This document shows, piece by piece, positions 10,364 to 22,334 of a DNA stretch of 64,000 nt. A program made the position numbers and the translations under genes. This stretch comes from Diploptera punctata (lineage: Eukaryota; Arthropoda; Insecta; Blattodea; Blaberidae). The notes beneath the pieces were generated by a model. That model saw only the letters and a list, made by a program, of their open reading frames with translations. It was not told the DNA's origin and did no database searches. Location: the NCBI GenBank assembly GCA_030220185.1, contig JASPKZ010005706.1, positions 203,320-267,319 on the forward strand, read 5' to 3'. Each line of letters begins with the position of its first letter. Position 1 is the stretch's first letter.

Positions 10364-11455
10364 ATACAAGGCGAATATTTGGATGATTGTCAATGGCCAG
10401 ATGGTATTCGGGAACTACTTTTTTTCTTACTCTTCAAAGAAAGTCGCTGCTTTATCCGAAAAAATCGATGCTTGCCGAAATTTTCGGGTTTGAAGACAAA
10501 CTCGACATTCCAAGACAAGCAAGGCTATTAAATGATATATTTTCAGAGTGAAAAATGTGTGTGTATCCACATATCCATCCACATGAAATGTATTTTGTAA
10601 ACATTACCTAAACGCTTCTTACCCGTGGTGGAGCGATCTAATGATGTACATTAAAATTATTTATTAAGGTTTTTTCTGACGTTTTAGGTTCAACATTTCT
10701 TAATATTTTTATAGCTTTCGTTATTCTATGATATCCTCTTTTAGCTTACGAAAATAGTTAGAATTACATATCTAAAGAATGGATTTTTACAAAATAAACT
10801 CGATAAAGCATTAGATTATTTGCTAAATTTCCATATTTTCACGATTTTAGTCCAAGTATAATGTGCATTTTTACTATATTAATTTCTTGGCCTGTTATAG
10901 CGTTTTCGTGCATTCATTGTTTGTTATCTGCTTGTTATCACTTCTACGTTAGTCAGAATTTTACTTCCATAGCTAATACAACATGCAGAAACTTTCCTCT
11001 TTTATGAAATATGCATGACAAGATGAGTTGTAGGCGTATTGAGCTGTATAAATAACTTATTTTTTTATTCTACCTGTGCACTTCATGCAGTGTGTGTCTG
11101 AGTCCAAATAAATACAAATGATATATGAGGCTAATGGCATTTTCAAATAGGAAACCAATGATCGTGTGTCAATATTTTGGTCAAGAGATCTAGAATTACG
11201 AATTTTAGACCGGACTAATATACCTTTGTCGGCATCGAGTTAAGTAATCTATACACCAACACAGAAAATTTCCGTATTTGAGACATTTCCGTAAGTGATA
11301 TAATTAGACAAAACACTATAGCCGTACGTTTAGATGCGATTGTTATAGTGAATGACTGGCGATGTATAAACAACGTCTAACACAAATAGAACATAATGCA
11401 TATGCATTACTTTCAAGTAATATTAGGCTTAACTATAAGAACGTTATATTTATTA
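10364..11455. other. AT-rich, no gene recognised
   Basis: Short frames only; no repeat family recognised. Confidence 0.5.
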
Positions 11456-11710
11456 TTTTTTTTATTTAGAGCCCCACCACCTCACCCCAGGTTACTTCGG
11501 GCATAATGCCCCTATCCCCGGGTCTGCTCTATGCTGTCTTTATTGAAATACATAATAAATATACAATTCGGGTATTTGAAAATGTGTACTTGTTATATAA
11601 AATAAAAAATAAGGTGTGTTTTGTTTGTTTGTGTATGTGTGTTAATGTGTGTATATGTAGTGCTTGTTTGTGGATATGTGTGTAGTGGTAGTAGTAGATT
11701 GGTGACGTTT

Positions 11711-14200
11711 TTAACGCCTCTCTTGTCTCCGCTGATCTTCATCTCTTCTTAATCCCAAGACTCTTCTTGTGTACTTGGTGAGGGATTTGAAGGCTTCCTT
11801 CCCGGTCCAGAATTCTAAGGCGGGCGGCCATTGTGTTTCACCGATTATGGCTGCTTCCTCCAGCTCCTGCCTGAAGACATTGTACTTGGTACATTGATAG
11901 AGCACGTGGACTACGTCGTCCTATCCGGGGTTGAAACAATCGCAGAGAGGTTAGTCGGCACGTCCTCTTTCGTGCAGTTTGGAGCGGAACAGTCCATGAC
12001 CTGAGAGGATCTGTGTGGTGTAGTTATACACGTAGTCTGCATTCTTTTCTGGACTCTCGGGAAGAACTGGAATGTCTGGCGTCCATGGGGCCCCTGTTCC
12101 CATTCCAGTTGCCACTTGTCGAGGAAGTGAGAACCGATGATTCTGCGGACGGCGTCCCTTTCATCTGTTCTGTGTATAGGTCCGGAGTAATGATCGTTTC
12201 CTCGATGTGGACGGGAAGCCCTCTTCAGAGACGATCTCGTTGAATCCTCCTCTCTATGTACAAGTTTATTGGGAATACTCCAGCTATGACTGGAAGGCAT
12301 GCTCTCGATACATTGTTACAGGCTTTGGTGACACGTATTAGCACATGTCTTTGTACCTCCAGGAGCTTCTTTTTGTGGCATGCCTTTAGTCGTCTCGCCC
12401 ATCCGTGTGCAGCATACGCGCATATCTGTTGGAACAGCGTTTTGTATAGCCTTACGTTAGTTAATGACCTGGTATCCCCAATTCTGTCTACCCAGACGGG
12501 CCATCGCGTGAAAGAGGTTTTTGGCCTTTCCCGCGATGTCCTTAAAATTGGAGTCAATTTTCATATTTGGTTGGATCCTTACTCCGAGGTATTTGATTTG
12601 TTGAACGAAGCACAGCCCTCTTTTGTTCAATTCTTATTGTTGGTGGGCGCGCTGGGTGTAGTGCGCCTTTTAGGAGCATGCCAGTTGTTTTCTTTGGGCA
12701 TAAGGAGAGTTCGTGCTGATTGGTCTGTTGTGTTGTTGTGTGGGCGACTTCTTGAGCTCTCTTCTCCACTAGTCCCCTGGAGTTGTCCGAAATGAGGATT
12801 ACCAGGTCGTCGGCGTAGGCTATCGATTGTGCGTGTGAATGTTCTTCTAATAGCTGGAGTAATTCATCCAACACTAAGTTCCATAGGCTAGGTCCGAGGA
12901 AAGAACCCTGCGGGCAACCAATCGTTACATTTCGATGCATCCAATTGTGGTTTTCCACTAGGGTAGCTGTGCTTCCGTGGAGGTAGTCCCTGATTAATTT
13001 GTACAAGTTTGAAGGGCAGTTCCTTCGTTTTAGGGCTAGGAGAATGCTTGGCCACCACCGAGTATCGAAGTCAATGAAATTTCCAATCGTCAGTCAGTTT
13101 TTCTTGGCTTCTTTCAACGATGTCGAAGTGTTCTGTGATGACGTCCTCGGTACCTTTTCCTGGTTGTAAACCGTACTGTCTGTTCGATGCGACTTGTCGG
13201 AGACTTGGCTGGAGTTGTAGAAGGATTAGCCTCTCGTAAAGTTCCCCCAGCAGCACTGGTAACAAGCAGATGGGCTGGTATGATTTTGGGTTATTAGCGT
13301 CCCTGTCCCCCATTTTCATGATTATTTTTATTTGTGCTTTTTTCCAAATGTTGGGGAAGACTCCATGCTTGAGGCACACGTTGTAGAGGGTCAGGAGCCC
13401 CTCTTTAATGTGTCTCCATCCTTTCTGTACTAGCTCCACATTAATGTTGTCTATACCAGGGGCCTTGCCATTTTTCATTTTCTCCATGGCCATTTCCACA
13501 TCAATCAGATCTATTTCTCCTGTAGGAGGCGTGTTTGGTATTTGCCTCGTTTCTGCTCTGATGTTGCGGTGCAGCACTTCATCCGTTTCTATTTCGCCTT
13601 TGCGGATGAGGTATGTCATTAGATGTTGGGCTGACTCTTCCCATGTTCTGGCGTGGCCTGTTGGGTGTTGTACTGCTGTCATGACTTGACGTGGGAGAGG
13701 TTTCTCTGCCTGGAGTTTGTAGGCAAGACCCCATTGGTTGGATGCTGTTTGCGCTGTTACATAGTCTCGCCAACTCTCTCTTTTGTGGCTTTTATGGCGT
13801 TTGTGTAAATTCTTCTTATTCGCCTGTAATTTTCCTGACGCTCTGCCCTTTCCTCACCGTGTCCTCGCATAAAATCCCACCGAGCAGCGTAGATCATTCT
13901 TTTTAGGTCCGTCAGCGTGTTGGTCCACCAAGGAGATGTTTTCTTGTGATTGCTTCTGCGTCTTGGTATGCTTCAATCCGTTGCTTTGATTATGGAGTCT
14001 TGCAGTTGTCTAACGTACGGGAAGATTGCAGCTCCATTTTCTATTGATGGGATTGTGCTGGTGCGTCGTTCTATTTCAGTTGCATATGCCAGCCAGTCAG
14101 CTCGCCGAAGGTTATATTAGGAGGAGGCATGGCGTTTGGTTGTTGAACGTTGATTCCATTTATTATGAATTCTAACACTGCGTGGCTGGATAATATGACC
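11711..14200 (-). pseudogene. R1-like ORF2 (reverse transcriptase and C-terminal domain)
   Basis: Would copy element RNA into the nicked target. Frame 13682-13071 holds the fingers/palm start (MEKMKNGKAPGIDNINVEL, then YQPICLLPVLLGELYERLIL). Frame 13006-12554 holds CPQGSFLGPSLWN and catalytic YADD at about 12817-12806. Frame 12557-12225 has the thumb-like IGDTRSLTNVRLYKTLF followed by AAHGWARRL. The C-terminal cluster near 11950-11880 reads C-x-C, then a TAG stop, then H-x4-C (VVHVLYQC). At least five frame changes or stops separate these parts, so it cannot make an intact protein. Confidence 0.85.
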
Positions 14201-14216
14201 TTTATGTTTCTTCGTC

Positions 14217-14535
14217 CCGCGCCGTAGCCGAGCGGTTAAGGTAGGAAGCCTTGGCGCAGAGCTACGGGACTTGCGCTGGTTCGAGTCTCCTTGGGGGAAG
14301 AAATTTTCTCATGGTATTTCGGCCAGTATGAGACCGGTGCCCACCCAGCATCGTGAGGCAATTGGGTAGCTACAATAAGTAGCGGCTCCAGGTTGAGGAA
14401 CCAGCTATAACGGCTGGGGGACTCGACATGCTAACCACATGTCACCCCTACACTGGCTGTTGATCATCTACCTCTGTGATTGACACATGTGGATGTGAAG
14501 GGCCAGCAGCCGGCTGGTAAAAGGGCAACCGCTGA
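14217..14535 (+). mobile_element. SINE E (tRNA-Leu/Ser-like head) inside the R1 LINE
   Basis: The head reads GCCGTAGCCGAGCGGTTAAG (A box of a long-variable-arm type tRNA) and CTGGTTCGAGTCTCC (B box). The body includes GAGACCGGTGCCCACCC and the tail includes CATGTCACCCC and AGCAGCCGGCTGG. The R1 endonuclease frame is interrupted exactly here and resumes on both sides. A second, partial copy of its 3' end is at 16738-16835 (minus). Confidence 0.8.
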
Positions 14536-14539
14536 AAAA

Positions 14540-14752
14540 TGGAAAGACCCTCAATCGGAATGTTTCTCCACTCATGCAGCATTCTTGTCACTCTGGGTGT
14601 TGCCAGTGTCACGTCGATGTAGGAACTATTTGACCCTTGTGTGTATGTGGGGCCTTGGGCTCCGTCGTTGAGGACTTCTAGTGTGTATTGGGGTATAAGA
14701 ACAATCAGCCCTGGCACATTTCGACTCTTAAACGTATAGTTTGTGTTACATG
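14540..14752 (-). pseudogene. R1-like endonuclease C-terminal fragment
   Basis: The minus-strand frame gives LEVLNDGAQGPTYTQGS then SSYIDVTLATPRVTR. This is the late endonuclease block of R1-clade LINEs (N-D-x-x-G-P-T-Y...S-S-Y-I-D-V-T). It stops abruptly at the TA (14753-14754) where the Tigger-like element begins. Confidence 0.8.
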
Positions 14753-14865
14753 TACAGTAAAAGCTCCTTATTCGCGGGTTAAAAAATTGCGACATAGTTC
14801 CTGTATTCACGGCTAAAAATATTTATTTGCAGAATCAGTCGGTATATTAGAAGGTATCCTTTATT

Positions 14866-15355
14866 CTGAAAATATATAAAATTATTATTCTACCAGTTAT
14901 ATTATATGGATGCGAAACGGACTCTTACTTTAAGGGAGGAAAGGAGATTACGAGTATTTGAGAATAAAGTTCTTAGGAAAATTTTTGGACCAAAGAGAGA
15001 TGAACAGACAGGTGAATGGAGAATACTATATAACAATGAACTACATGGTCTTTATAGGAAGCCAGATATAATAAGAACAGTTAAGTCTCGTAGACTGCGA
15101 TGAGCAGGACATGTTGCGCGTATGGGGAATGAAAGACGTGCATGGAAACTTCTTGTAAGAAAGCCAGAAGGAAAACGCCCAGTTGATAGACCAAGAATGA
15201 GGTGGGAGAACAACATTAACTATGATTTGAAGGAAGTAGATTATACAGGGAATGATTGGAAAGTATTAGCTCAGGATAGGGATGTATGGAGAGCTTATGT
15301 CCGTCGCGGCCATGAACCTACGGGTTCGATAGTGCCAGTGAGTAAGTAAGTAAGT
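14866..15355 (+). mobile_element. LINE 1 fragment with 15-bp TSD, inside Tigger-like element
   Basis: 5'-truncated. Encodes LREERRLRVFENKVLRKIFG...and further GKRPVDRPRMRWEN, with one nonsense codon (TGA at 15102). Ends in the family tail (GTAA)n after GGGTTCGATAGTGCCAGTGA. AAGGTATCCTTTATT is repeated at 14851-14865 and 15356-15370, a perfect target-site duplication. Confidence 0.9.
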
Positions 15356-15404
15356 AAGGTATCCTTTATTAACGCATAGGCAACTTTCTTTCTGCAGGCA
15401 CATG

Positions 15405-15840
15405 CCAACGCGGATTTTACAAAAAGTGATTTAAACCAAATGAGCAAATAAATATCAGAGTAAAACAGATCTTATTGTTCACTAAGCCAAAAGTTTGTTG
15501 TTAAAAGCCGCCGCCGAATTTCACGTGCCGCTATGTCCATTGATAAGTGCCGCCCTCGCCAAGATCGGTGTTTTATTGTTTCAACTTGCCATTCATTGCA
15601 ATAACTTTGATTGCATAACATGAATCTCTTCTGGTTTGTTCCCAAAATGAAAGAATAATTAGTTCGGAAGTGGAAAAAATTGGTGTTGCCGCTTAAAGTA
15701 AAAATAGAAATGCTCGACAGTTTACGCGCTGGCGAGTCGTTCACATCCGCATCACGCTGTTTCAGTGTTAAGAATCGACTGTACTACCTGTCAAGAAATC
15801 AGAAGACAAATAAGGAATTCTGTCGCTGAATACACATATG
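15405..15840 (+). pseudogene. Tigger-like transposase N-terminal relic
   Basis: Frame LPLKVKIEMLDSLRAGESFT then SASRCFSV is the Psq/CENP-B-type helix-turn-helix that binds the element's ends in pogo/Tigger transposases. It degrades after about 15770 into stops. No DDE catalytic domain is present. Confidence 0.75.
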
Positions 15841-15980
15841 AATTGAAAGGCATTTTAAAGGCAGCAAACGGGGGAAAAAAATACTAAGTTCTTTAAGCCC
15901 TTGCCTAAGCCTGACAATAACAATTATTAGAAATTGTTCAAAATCTCTCATTCAGTTGATTTAATTTTGATAATTTTTAT

Positions 15981-16377
15981 GATTACGAGTATTTGAGAAT
16001 AAAGTACTTAGGACAATTTTTGGACTAAAGGCAGATGGACAGGTGAATGGAGACTACTACATAATAATTAACTACAGAGTCTTTATAGGAAGCCAGATAT
16101 AATAAGAACAGGTAAGTCTCGTAGACTGCGATGGGCAGGACATGTTGCGCGTATGGGAAATGAAAGACGTGCATGGAAGCTTCTTGTAGGAAAGCCAGAG
16201 GGAAAACGGCCCAGTTGGTAGACCAAGAATGAGGTGGGAGAATAACAATAACTATGATTTGAGGGAAGTAGATTATACAGGGAATGATTGGAAAACATTA
16301 GCCCAGGATAGGGATGTATGGAGAGCTTATGTCCGCGCGGCCATGAACCTACGGGTTCGATAGTGCCAGTGAGTAAG
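15981..16377 (+). mobile_element. LINE 1 fragment with 10-bp TSD, inside Tigger-like element
   Basis: A second independent 3' fragment of the same family, starting GATTACGAGTATTTGAG and ending CCAGTGAGTAAG. TAATTTTTAT flanks it (15971-15980, 16378-16387). Frame breaks are present (for example an extra base near 16210). Confidence 0.88.
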
Positions 16378-16513
16378 TAATTTTTATTTTATTTTGGAAC
16401 CTTGGAACGTATTCCTTATATACCCATACAAATTACCATTCCATATTCAAGGTTTCTGTATTCGCGACATATTTACGGAACGTATCCCCCGCGAATAAGG
16501 AGCTTTTACTGTA

Positions 16514-16735
16514 CAACTTGATTTGAAAAGTGTGAGCGGGTGCCAAGATCAGGAGAATGAACACAACTGAACTGCTGGTATTCATCGCCAGAACCGGCCG
16601 GTGTCCTGCACTGAGCTTAATGCAGTGGCTGAGCTATTGATAGCTATTGTCAAGGGTCGAATTTCACCAGATCTGATAATAATGATGTCAGTATACGCCA
16701 AACTCCTCCTTGGCACGACACGACAGGACTAGAGA
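16514..16735 (-). pseudogene. Possible continuation of the R1-like endonuclease
   Basis: Lies across the Tigger-like insertion from the R1 fragment. Minus-strand reading next to the TA gives DLGTRSHFSNQV, weakly like the D-x-N-A-R-S-x-x-W block of R1 endonucleases. Upstream the frame is full of stops. Position supports it more than sequence does. Confidence 0.35.
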
Positions 16736-16737
16736 GT

Positions 16738-16835
16738 CTTGGGCATACTAGCCGGCAGCTGACCTCACATCCACATATACCATTTACAGAGGTAGACGAC
16801 TATTCAGTCAGTATAGGGGTGACATGTTGTCAGCA
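16738..16835 (-). mobile_element. SINE E 3' end fragment
   Basis: The inverse reads CATGTCACCCCTATACTG, then TCTACCTCTGTAAATGG, then GTCAGCTGCCGGCTAG. This matches the tail of SINE E at 14430-14520 in order. Confidence 0.65.
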
Positions 16836-18075
16836 TCTCGGGTCTCAGACGTTATAGCTGTGTTCTCTGAACCTGAAACTCCTTGTTGTAGCCACCCAAA
16901 TTCTTCTCGATGTTGGATAGACGCCGGTCCCATACTGGGCGATATTCCTGGAGAAACTATCTTCCCCATGGAGAAGTCGAACCAGTGCATGTCCCATAAT
17001 TCTGCGCCTAAACATGATGCCTTTGATCATTCGTCTACGACGCGAAACAATGTACGATATCAATAATTCTAAATACGTACATTATGAATCATAAAACTTA
17101 ATTATTTATATGCGTAACCCCGGGCTATTTGTGAATACTCCACAACTGATTGTTTTTTTTTACAAAATGGATAGTTTAACCCAGCTCTTAATCTCCATTT
17201 GGAAGGAAGGTATGAAAGGCATTTCCTTCAGTTTTCTCGCTGTGGCTCTGTCCCCCTTAACTTCGTTAGTATTATACAGGTTATGCAGGATGTACTACAT
17301 GAAGGTGACGTTGGGAAATGGATACTAGAGGCTATGTATGACGTATTCCTATCCTTTACACAATCAAAATATTCATTAAAAATTACAGATCACCAATCAT
17401 TGATTTAAAAAATGAAAATGACAATTTAATTTTTGATAAAAATAAATATCTAAAATCTTGCCCTTGTGTTCCGTACATAATCGGAGAACTCTTTCTAACT
17501 GTGGATATTTCGCTTTCTTTCCGCGGAGAGATTTCGATGTTGTGATGTATTTTGAAGTGCATGTTTTGTTTGGATCCACCGTCGCACATTATTCGTCCAC
17601 ATCAAACTTTCTTCCTGCTGTCATATTTCCGTGTTCTACTGCATTACGCAACGCTTGTAGCTTGGATTTGGAGGTTTAACTTGTTCTAACCGACTCATGT
17701 TCATACACAGTGAACAGGAATGGCAATGAATACCGTACCTACCAACTGACCGTCTCTTTTACCCTTGTGTTAATGACTGAGCCGCAGCCCGAGTGTACCG
17801 CAACAGAAGCTTTGTAATTTACAACATTGCCAGATTTAAAAATGGCATAGGCCTATTCTATCTTTTGCGCTGTTTTTTAGCGAAAATATAAGACAAACAT
17901 TTCCCCCCAAGTTATTATAGCAAAACTTGGATACGGTCTGTACACGCGTTAATACGGTATAAGTGTTATAACTAAATTCGTCAGTGGTATCACACTTTGT
18001 AGTGCACTGAGAAAGGGTCAGTCTGTGGGTTGAGTTAGTGTACTTTGACCTGTTAATTAATTCATTTGATGGCAT
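16836..18075. other. No gene recognised
   Basis: Several 60-100 residue frames on both strands, none with a recognisable domain or repeat relation. Confidence 0.45.
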
Positions 18076-18079
18076 TACA

Positions 18080-18150
18080 ATACAGGATGTTTGCAGCTTT
18101 ACTAGTGATATATAGGTGTGGTAGCTTCCCGTTTCTTTCCACACCCCACT
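18080..18150 (-). mobile_element. SINE B 3' fragment
   Basis: TTTGCAGCTTTACTAG, GGTGTGGTAGCTTCCCG and TTTCCACACC occur in the order of a reversed SINE B tail. The rest is missing. Confidence 0.65.
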
Positions 18151-18194
18151 CTCTCTTTTTCATCTTAAAATCTTACAAGATCTTAAGAAGGTGT

Positions 18195-18690
18195 CGAGGG
18201 GGCCCAGAGAAGCATTTTCTGCGGACCTTTGGCAAAAGAATGAAGGAAGAGGCTAGTGAAGTGCTTTGTGTGTAGAGTAGCATTGTATGGTGCAGAGATT
18301 TGGACATTACGACGGAATGGGGAAAAGCGACTAGAAGCTTTTGAGATGTGGATATGGAGAAGAATGGAACGTATAAAATGGGCAAAGTAAGAATTATAGA
18401 TGTGCTAGACAGAGTGGATGAAAGAAGAACAATGCTGGAACTCATAAAGAAGAGGAAAAGAAATTGGATTGGCCACTGGCTAAGAAGAAACTGCCTGCTG
18501 AAGGATGTCCTAGAAGGAATGGTCAACGGAAAGAAAGTTAGAGGCAGAAAAAGACATCAGATGATAGACAATATTAAAATAAATGGTTTGTATGCAGATA
18601 CAAAAAGGAAAGCTGAGTTAAGGAAAGAGTGGAGAATGCTGAGTTTGCATTGAAATACCTGATCTTGAGCAGAACACTATGAATGAATGA
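18195..18690 (+). mobile_element. LINE 2 3' fragment
   Basis: Encodes the C-terminal end of an insect non-LTR polyprotein: LELIKKRKRNWIGHWLRRNC, KKVRGRKRHQMIDNIKING. Frame changes occur near 18230 and 18275. The tail is ATGAATGAATGAA. Closely related to 21476-22235, which extends further 5'. Confidence 0.82.
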
Positions 18691-20189
18691 ACAATACACG
18701 ATGAGTCTCAGTCTTTACAACAGGAACGATGCGCTAAAAAATTAAATGTTGCTCGTGCGTATTTCTCGTTCAAAATCTTTCGTATTTATAATTTCGTTCT
18801 ATAAGTTTAGGAATTTGTTCAGAGCGCTTCACTTAACTTACTTGCTGATACGTAGGGTCTCTCAAACCTTTTTGGTTAAATGATACATATGATACACTGT
18901 AAGCATAGTATTTTGATGCAGGGGCTCGAATGTTCGGAAATTCAAGATTTTTAATCTACAATATACTAGGTCATCCAAGCCATAGAGAGTCTGGTTACGG
19001 TTCTAAACAAATAACTATTCTTACATCAGATATAAAGAAGTGATGTTAGATTGTAAAGAAGTACCTTGTATAAAGATTACTATGGGTGCAAGCAATGAAT
19101 CCAAATAATTCTGTTCTCATAGTTCAATTCTGTCAATGGTTCATTCTGTAATTTGTCAGATATTAAACATTCTATAGTGTGTATCGTCATGTGTTTTCAA
19201 CCATGAGTCTTCTACCTTCTGTATCATTTTCATCCTGTTGTTTCAAGACATATTGTAGGTACACAGTATGACAAATATTTTAATTTGGAAGAGGATATAT
19301 CCGCATATGCTACTGCTTTCCTAAATAATATTCCAGATATTATGGACAATATTTTTTATTATCAAATGGAAATACAATTTATCGTGAAAATTTTGTACAT
19401 TTTGTTGAGATTACATGGAAATCTTTTTCTTTCAAAATATGCAACTGGTATTATTGACCATTGCATTTTCAATTCAATATTTCATAAGGGAGCCTAGAGT
19501 TATTTTACCATTTGAACGGTAATGGAACATGGTTTTAGGGATTCTCCCTGAGTGCATGTGTTATTAATTACTTCCATTTGCTTTGATAACGGTTTGTGTA
19601 ATTTATTGTAGATTTTAATTGTAGTTGTTTCATTATATCCTTGCTGAGGTTATGATCCCATTTGATATTTCTCTCTGTGTATCTCATGGACTTCATTTTA
19701 TGAGCTGTTATTTTTAAAATTACACGAATAATAAAACCGAAGAAGCCAAAATCTAAATAAGATTTTTTAAGGATGTTTCTGCCTCCATTTTGCCCATGCT
19801 TCACTACAGTAACAAAATATAGGCCTAGATCAATCGCAGTGTACATCGTAGGACAAAAACATGATAAAACTCCGGAAACCAGTGTCGTACGTAGACAGCT
19901 ACATTCACACTAAAACGTTTTATTCATCCCATTAATATCTCTGGTGGATAGCATCTGACAATGGTACGAATGAGAAAGGTACATTAGAGTTCTTTATTTT
20001 TAACGTGTAACTACAATAAAAATAAAAATTTAATTACTCCAAAAAAAAAAAGGGAAATCCGTCGTATGTACAATGACATGACTTCTCAGGCTCCCATTAT
20101 AAAAAAAAATGTGATTGCATGCTGGACGTATTTTCTCTCTACTCTTCCCCGCTCCAGAATATAACGTTCGTTTTCATTAGGCTACATAT
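18691..20189. other. No gene recognised
   Basis: AT-rich. A 92-residue minus frame (19846-19568) with RYTERNIKWDHNLSKD may be an old LINE end but is not assignable. Confidence 0.4.
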
Positions 20190-21170
20190 TACTTTTTTTT
20201 TTCGCGATAGTGCGTTCTGTCGTGCTTACAGCAATGGCGACCATGATTGCAAGTTCAACTTCCTACATTTCAGGGTTGCCAACCTAAATAACTATACTGT
20301 AATATTACGTATTACAAACACGCGTGTGGGAAATAAAACCACTGTCCTCTATGTATACTATATACAATGTATGTACAAAGAATATCCAAGAGGCAGTGTT
20401 AATTAATATACATTATACAAAACAAATCACTGCATCTTAAATGAACTGAACTTTATTTGAAACAATTTTTTTTTTTCCCCCAAATGCCCCAGGTTTGTCT
20501 TTCGACATTCCTGGTTTCTCTCCTGGTATGGCGTACTTGTAACCCACTTTCTGAGGTTGAGGCGCCTGGAAGGCGGGGTTACGTTGCCCCGATGATATGA
20601 TGGGTGATGATGATAATGGTGCGCCAGGAGAGTCCCTTAACCTAAGATGAATATGAATGATGATGATTGCGATGGCCATATGATTTCGGGGACCGTTTGG
20701 GCCTTAAAGTTTTCCTGACATTTGTCTTACAGGTGAGGAAAACCCCCGATAAAAACCTCACCCAGAAAAACTGTCCCGACCGGGGATCGAACCCGGGCCC
20801 GCTGCGTGACAAGGCAGCACGCTACCCCGAGACCACAGCGGTGGACTATTTGAAACAATATAAAACAATATATACGCACTTGCCGCTATTTTATCACTGA
20901 ATTGATGCTATGGCTTCCTGTACTTTCAACTAATAAACATAGCCCACAGTGTTAACGTTAGTCAGTTGTTTATAATGAACGCAAATATTTCCAACAAAGA
21001 AATTATTTTACTATTATTTTGAAAACACCATCGCGCAAAAAATAATGTACAACACACGTTTGTGAAGTGTTTTACAGAATCTCGGAAATTAAAAACCTCG
21101 CTATTGCTCGGTTTTTAAACATTTCCCTCCGTTCTGTAAAAACCACTTCCCAACCTCGCATCGTAATATA
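20190..21170 (+). repeat. Element G, copy 2, split by SINE D
   Basis: Same order of blocks as copy 1: TCGCGATAGTGCGTTCTGTC at the left and CAACCTCGCATCGTAATATA at the right. It also carries AATCTCGGAAATTAAAAACC, a segment absent from copy 1. The SINE D at 20467-20846 is a later insertion. Confidence 0.8.
20467..20846 (-). mobile_element. SINE D (SINE B head joined to SINE C tail), 13-bp TSD
   Basis: Right part: the inverse of the SINE B tRNA head and body (GGGATCGAACCCGGGCCCGC; TGACATTTGTCTTACAGG). Left part: the inverse of a SINE C-type 3' region (GGCGCCTGGAAGGCGGGGTT; TTTCGACATTCCTGG). TATTTGAAACAAT duplicated at 20454-20466 and 20847-20859 shows it moved as one unit. Confidence 0.88.
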
Positions 21171-21470
21171 TTACATGTCGATTCCGGTGGTCTAGTAACT
21201 AACATGTTGGCCTCTGAATTCGAATATCGGAGGAACATATAAACCTAAATACAAGGATTATAATTTTAAAAGAACTATGTCATCCCAGATAATATAATCC
21301 ATATTTCATGTCGCTATGTGCCTAACATAATTGCTACTGTGAAATCGATTATGAATAACCATCTATGTGATTATGTGGTAACGCACTGCACAGAAAAAAA
21401 ATTCTGGAGTTATTTTTTATAAATGCATATAAATAATGTTATAATTGCATATTTTGAAGAATAAAGTGCA
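21171..21470. other. Spacer with a weak tRNA-like segment
   Basis: 21178-21240 has GGTGGTCTAGTAACTAAC and TCGAATATC, weakly A-box and B-box like. Nothing else recognised. Confidence 0.3.
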
Positions 21471-21475
21471 TAAGA

Positions 21476-22240
21476 TTTGCTGATGTTATGGCTTTGCTAG
21501 CAGAAGATGCAATGACACTGAGAAACATGCTGATGGAGCTAAATGCTAAGTGCGAGGATTATGGGATGAAAATAAATATAAATAAGACGAAGGCCATGAT
21601 TATAGGAAAGAAACCAAGGAAGATAAACGTGAGGATTAAAGATGAGGCCATCGAGCAAGTGGAGAGCTTCAAATACTTGGGTTGTACTATCAGCAGTAAC
21701 ATGAACTGCGATCAAGAAGTAAAGCAGAGGATAGCAATGGCAAAAGAAGCTTTCAACAAGAAGAGAAGCATTTTCTGCGGACCTTTGGCAAAAGAATTAC
21801 GGAAGAGGCTAGTGAAGTGTTTTGTGTGGAGTGTAGCATTGTATGGTGCAGAGACTTGGACATTACGACGGAATGGGGAAAAGCGACTGGAAGCTTTTGA
21901 GATGTGGATATGGAGAAGAATGTAACGTATAAAATGGACAGACAAAGTAAGAAATAAAGATGTGCTAGACAGAATGGATGAAGGAAGAACAAAGCTGGAA
22001 CTTACAAAGAAGAGGAAAAGAAATTGGATTGGCCACTGGCTAAGACGAAACTGCCTGCTGAAGGATGCCCTAGAAGGAATGGTCAACGGAAAGAAAGTTA
22101 GAGGCAGAAAAAGACATCAGATGATAGACAATATTAAAATAAATGGTTTGTATGCAGATACAAAAAGGAAAGCTGAGTTAAGAAAAGAGTGGAGAATGCT
22201 AAGTTTGCAGAGAAAGACATGCTCTTGAGCAGGTGGTACT
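21476..22240 (+). pseudogene. LINE 2 RT C-terminal part and 3' coding end
   Basis: 5'-truncated inside the RT palm. The catalytic box is FADV at 21476-21487 in place of F-A-D-D, so the second Asp is lost. Then KININKTKAMIIGKK, ESFKYLGCTISSNMN, LYGAETWTLRRNGEKRLEAF and, after a TAA at about 21923, KKRKRNWIGHWLRRNCLLKD and RGRKRHQMIDNIKI. The domain order (palm, thumb, C-terminal R-K-R-x-W-x-G-H) is that of insect LINEs. It cannot be active. Confidence 0.88.
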
Positions 22241-22334
22241 CGCTTTTTGACTCGTGTAGCTTGCAGTAGCTTGCATATTAAATAAATGTAAGTTTAGTTT
22301 GAAATCAAAAATTTAATTCTGTGGTAATTAAAAC

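Larger units (their letters stand above)
11460..14752 (-). mobile_element. R1-clade LINE, decayed and interrupted
   Basis: Non-LTR retrotransposon read right to left. The order is endonuclease C-terminal part (14752-14540), a SINE E insertion, linker (14200-13690), reverse transcriptase (13690-12500), C-terminal domain with a Cys/His cluster (11950-11710), and 3' UTR to about 11460. The right end is broken by the Tigger-like element. A possible continuation of the endonuclease lies at 16514-16735. R1-clade elements often target fixed sites, but no rDNA or other specific target is visible here. Confidence 0.85.
14755..16511 (+). mobile_element. Tigger/pogo-like DNA transposon, 1757 bp with insertions
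   Basis: Perfect 24-bp terminal inverted repeats, starting CAGTAAAAGCTCC at 14755-14778 and its inverse at 16488-16511, flanked by TA on both sides (14753-14754, 16512-16513). The inner sequence GGGGGATACGTTCCG next to the right end matches the known Tigger terminal design. Two LINE 1 copies sit inside, so the original element was about 0.85 kb and already internally deleted. Confidence 0.9.

Noticed and set aside
10120..10365. Recurrent short frames with G-L-K-V-F-L-T-F-V-L-Q-V-R on one strand and R-S-G-P-G-F-D-P-R-S-G-Q-F-F on the other, at many sites
   Set aside because: They are the two strands of SINE B/D bodies. They recur wherever the SINE does and have no independent support.
14217..14300. 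Apparent tRNA-Leu/Ser gene
   Set aside because: The A and B boxes are good, but the sequence continues into a dispersed SINE body inside a LINE, and the acceptor arm is not closed.
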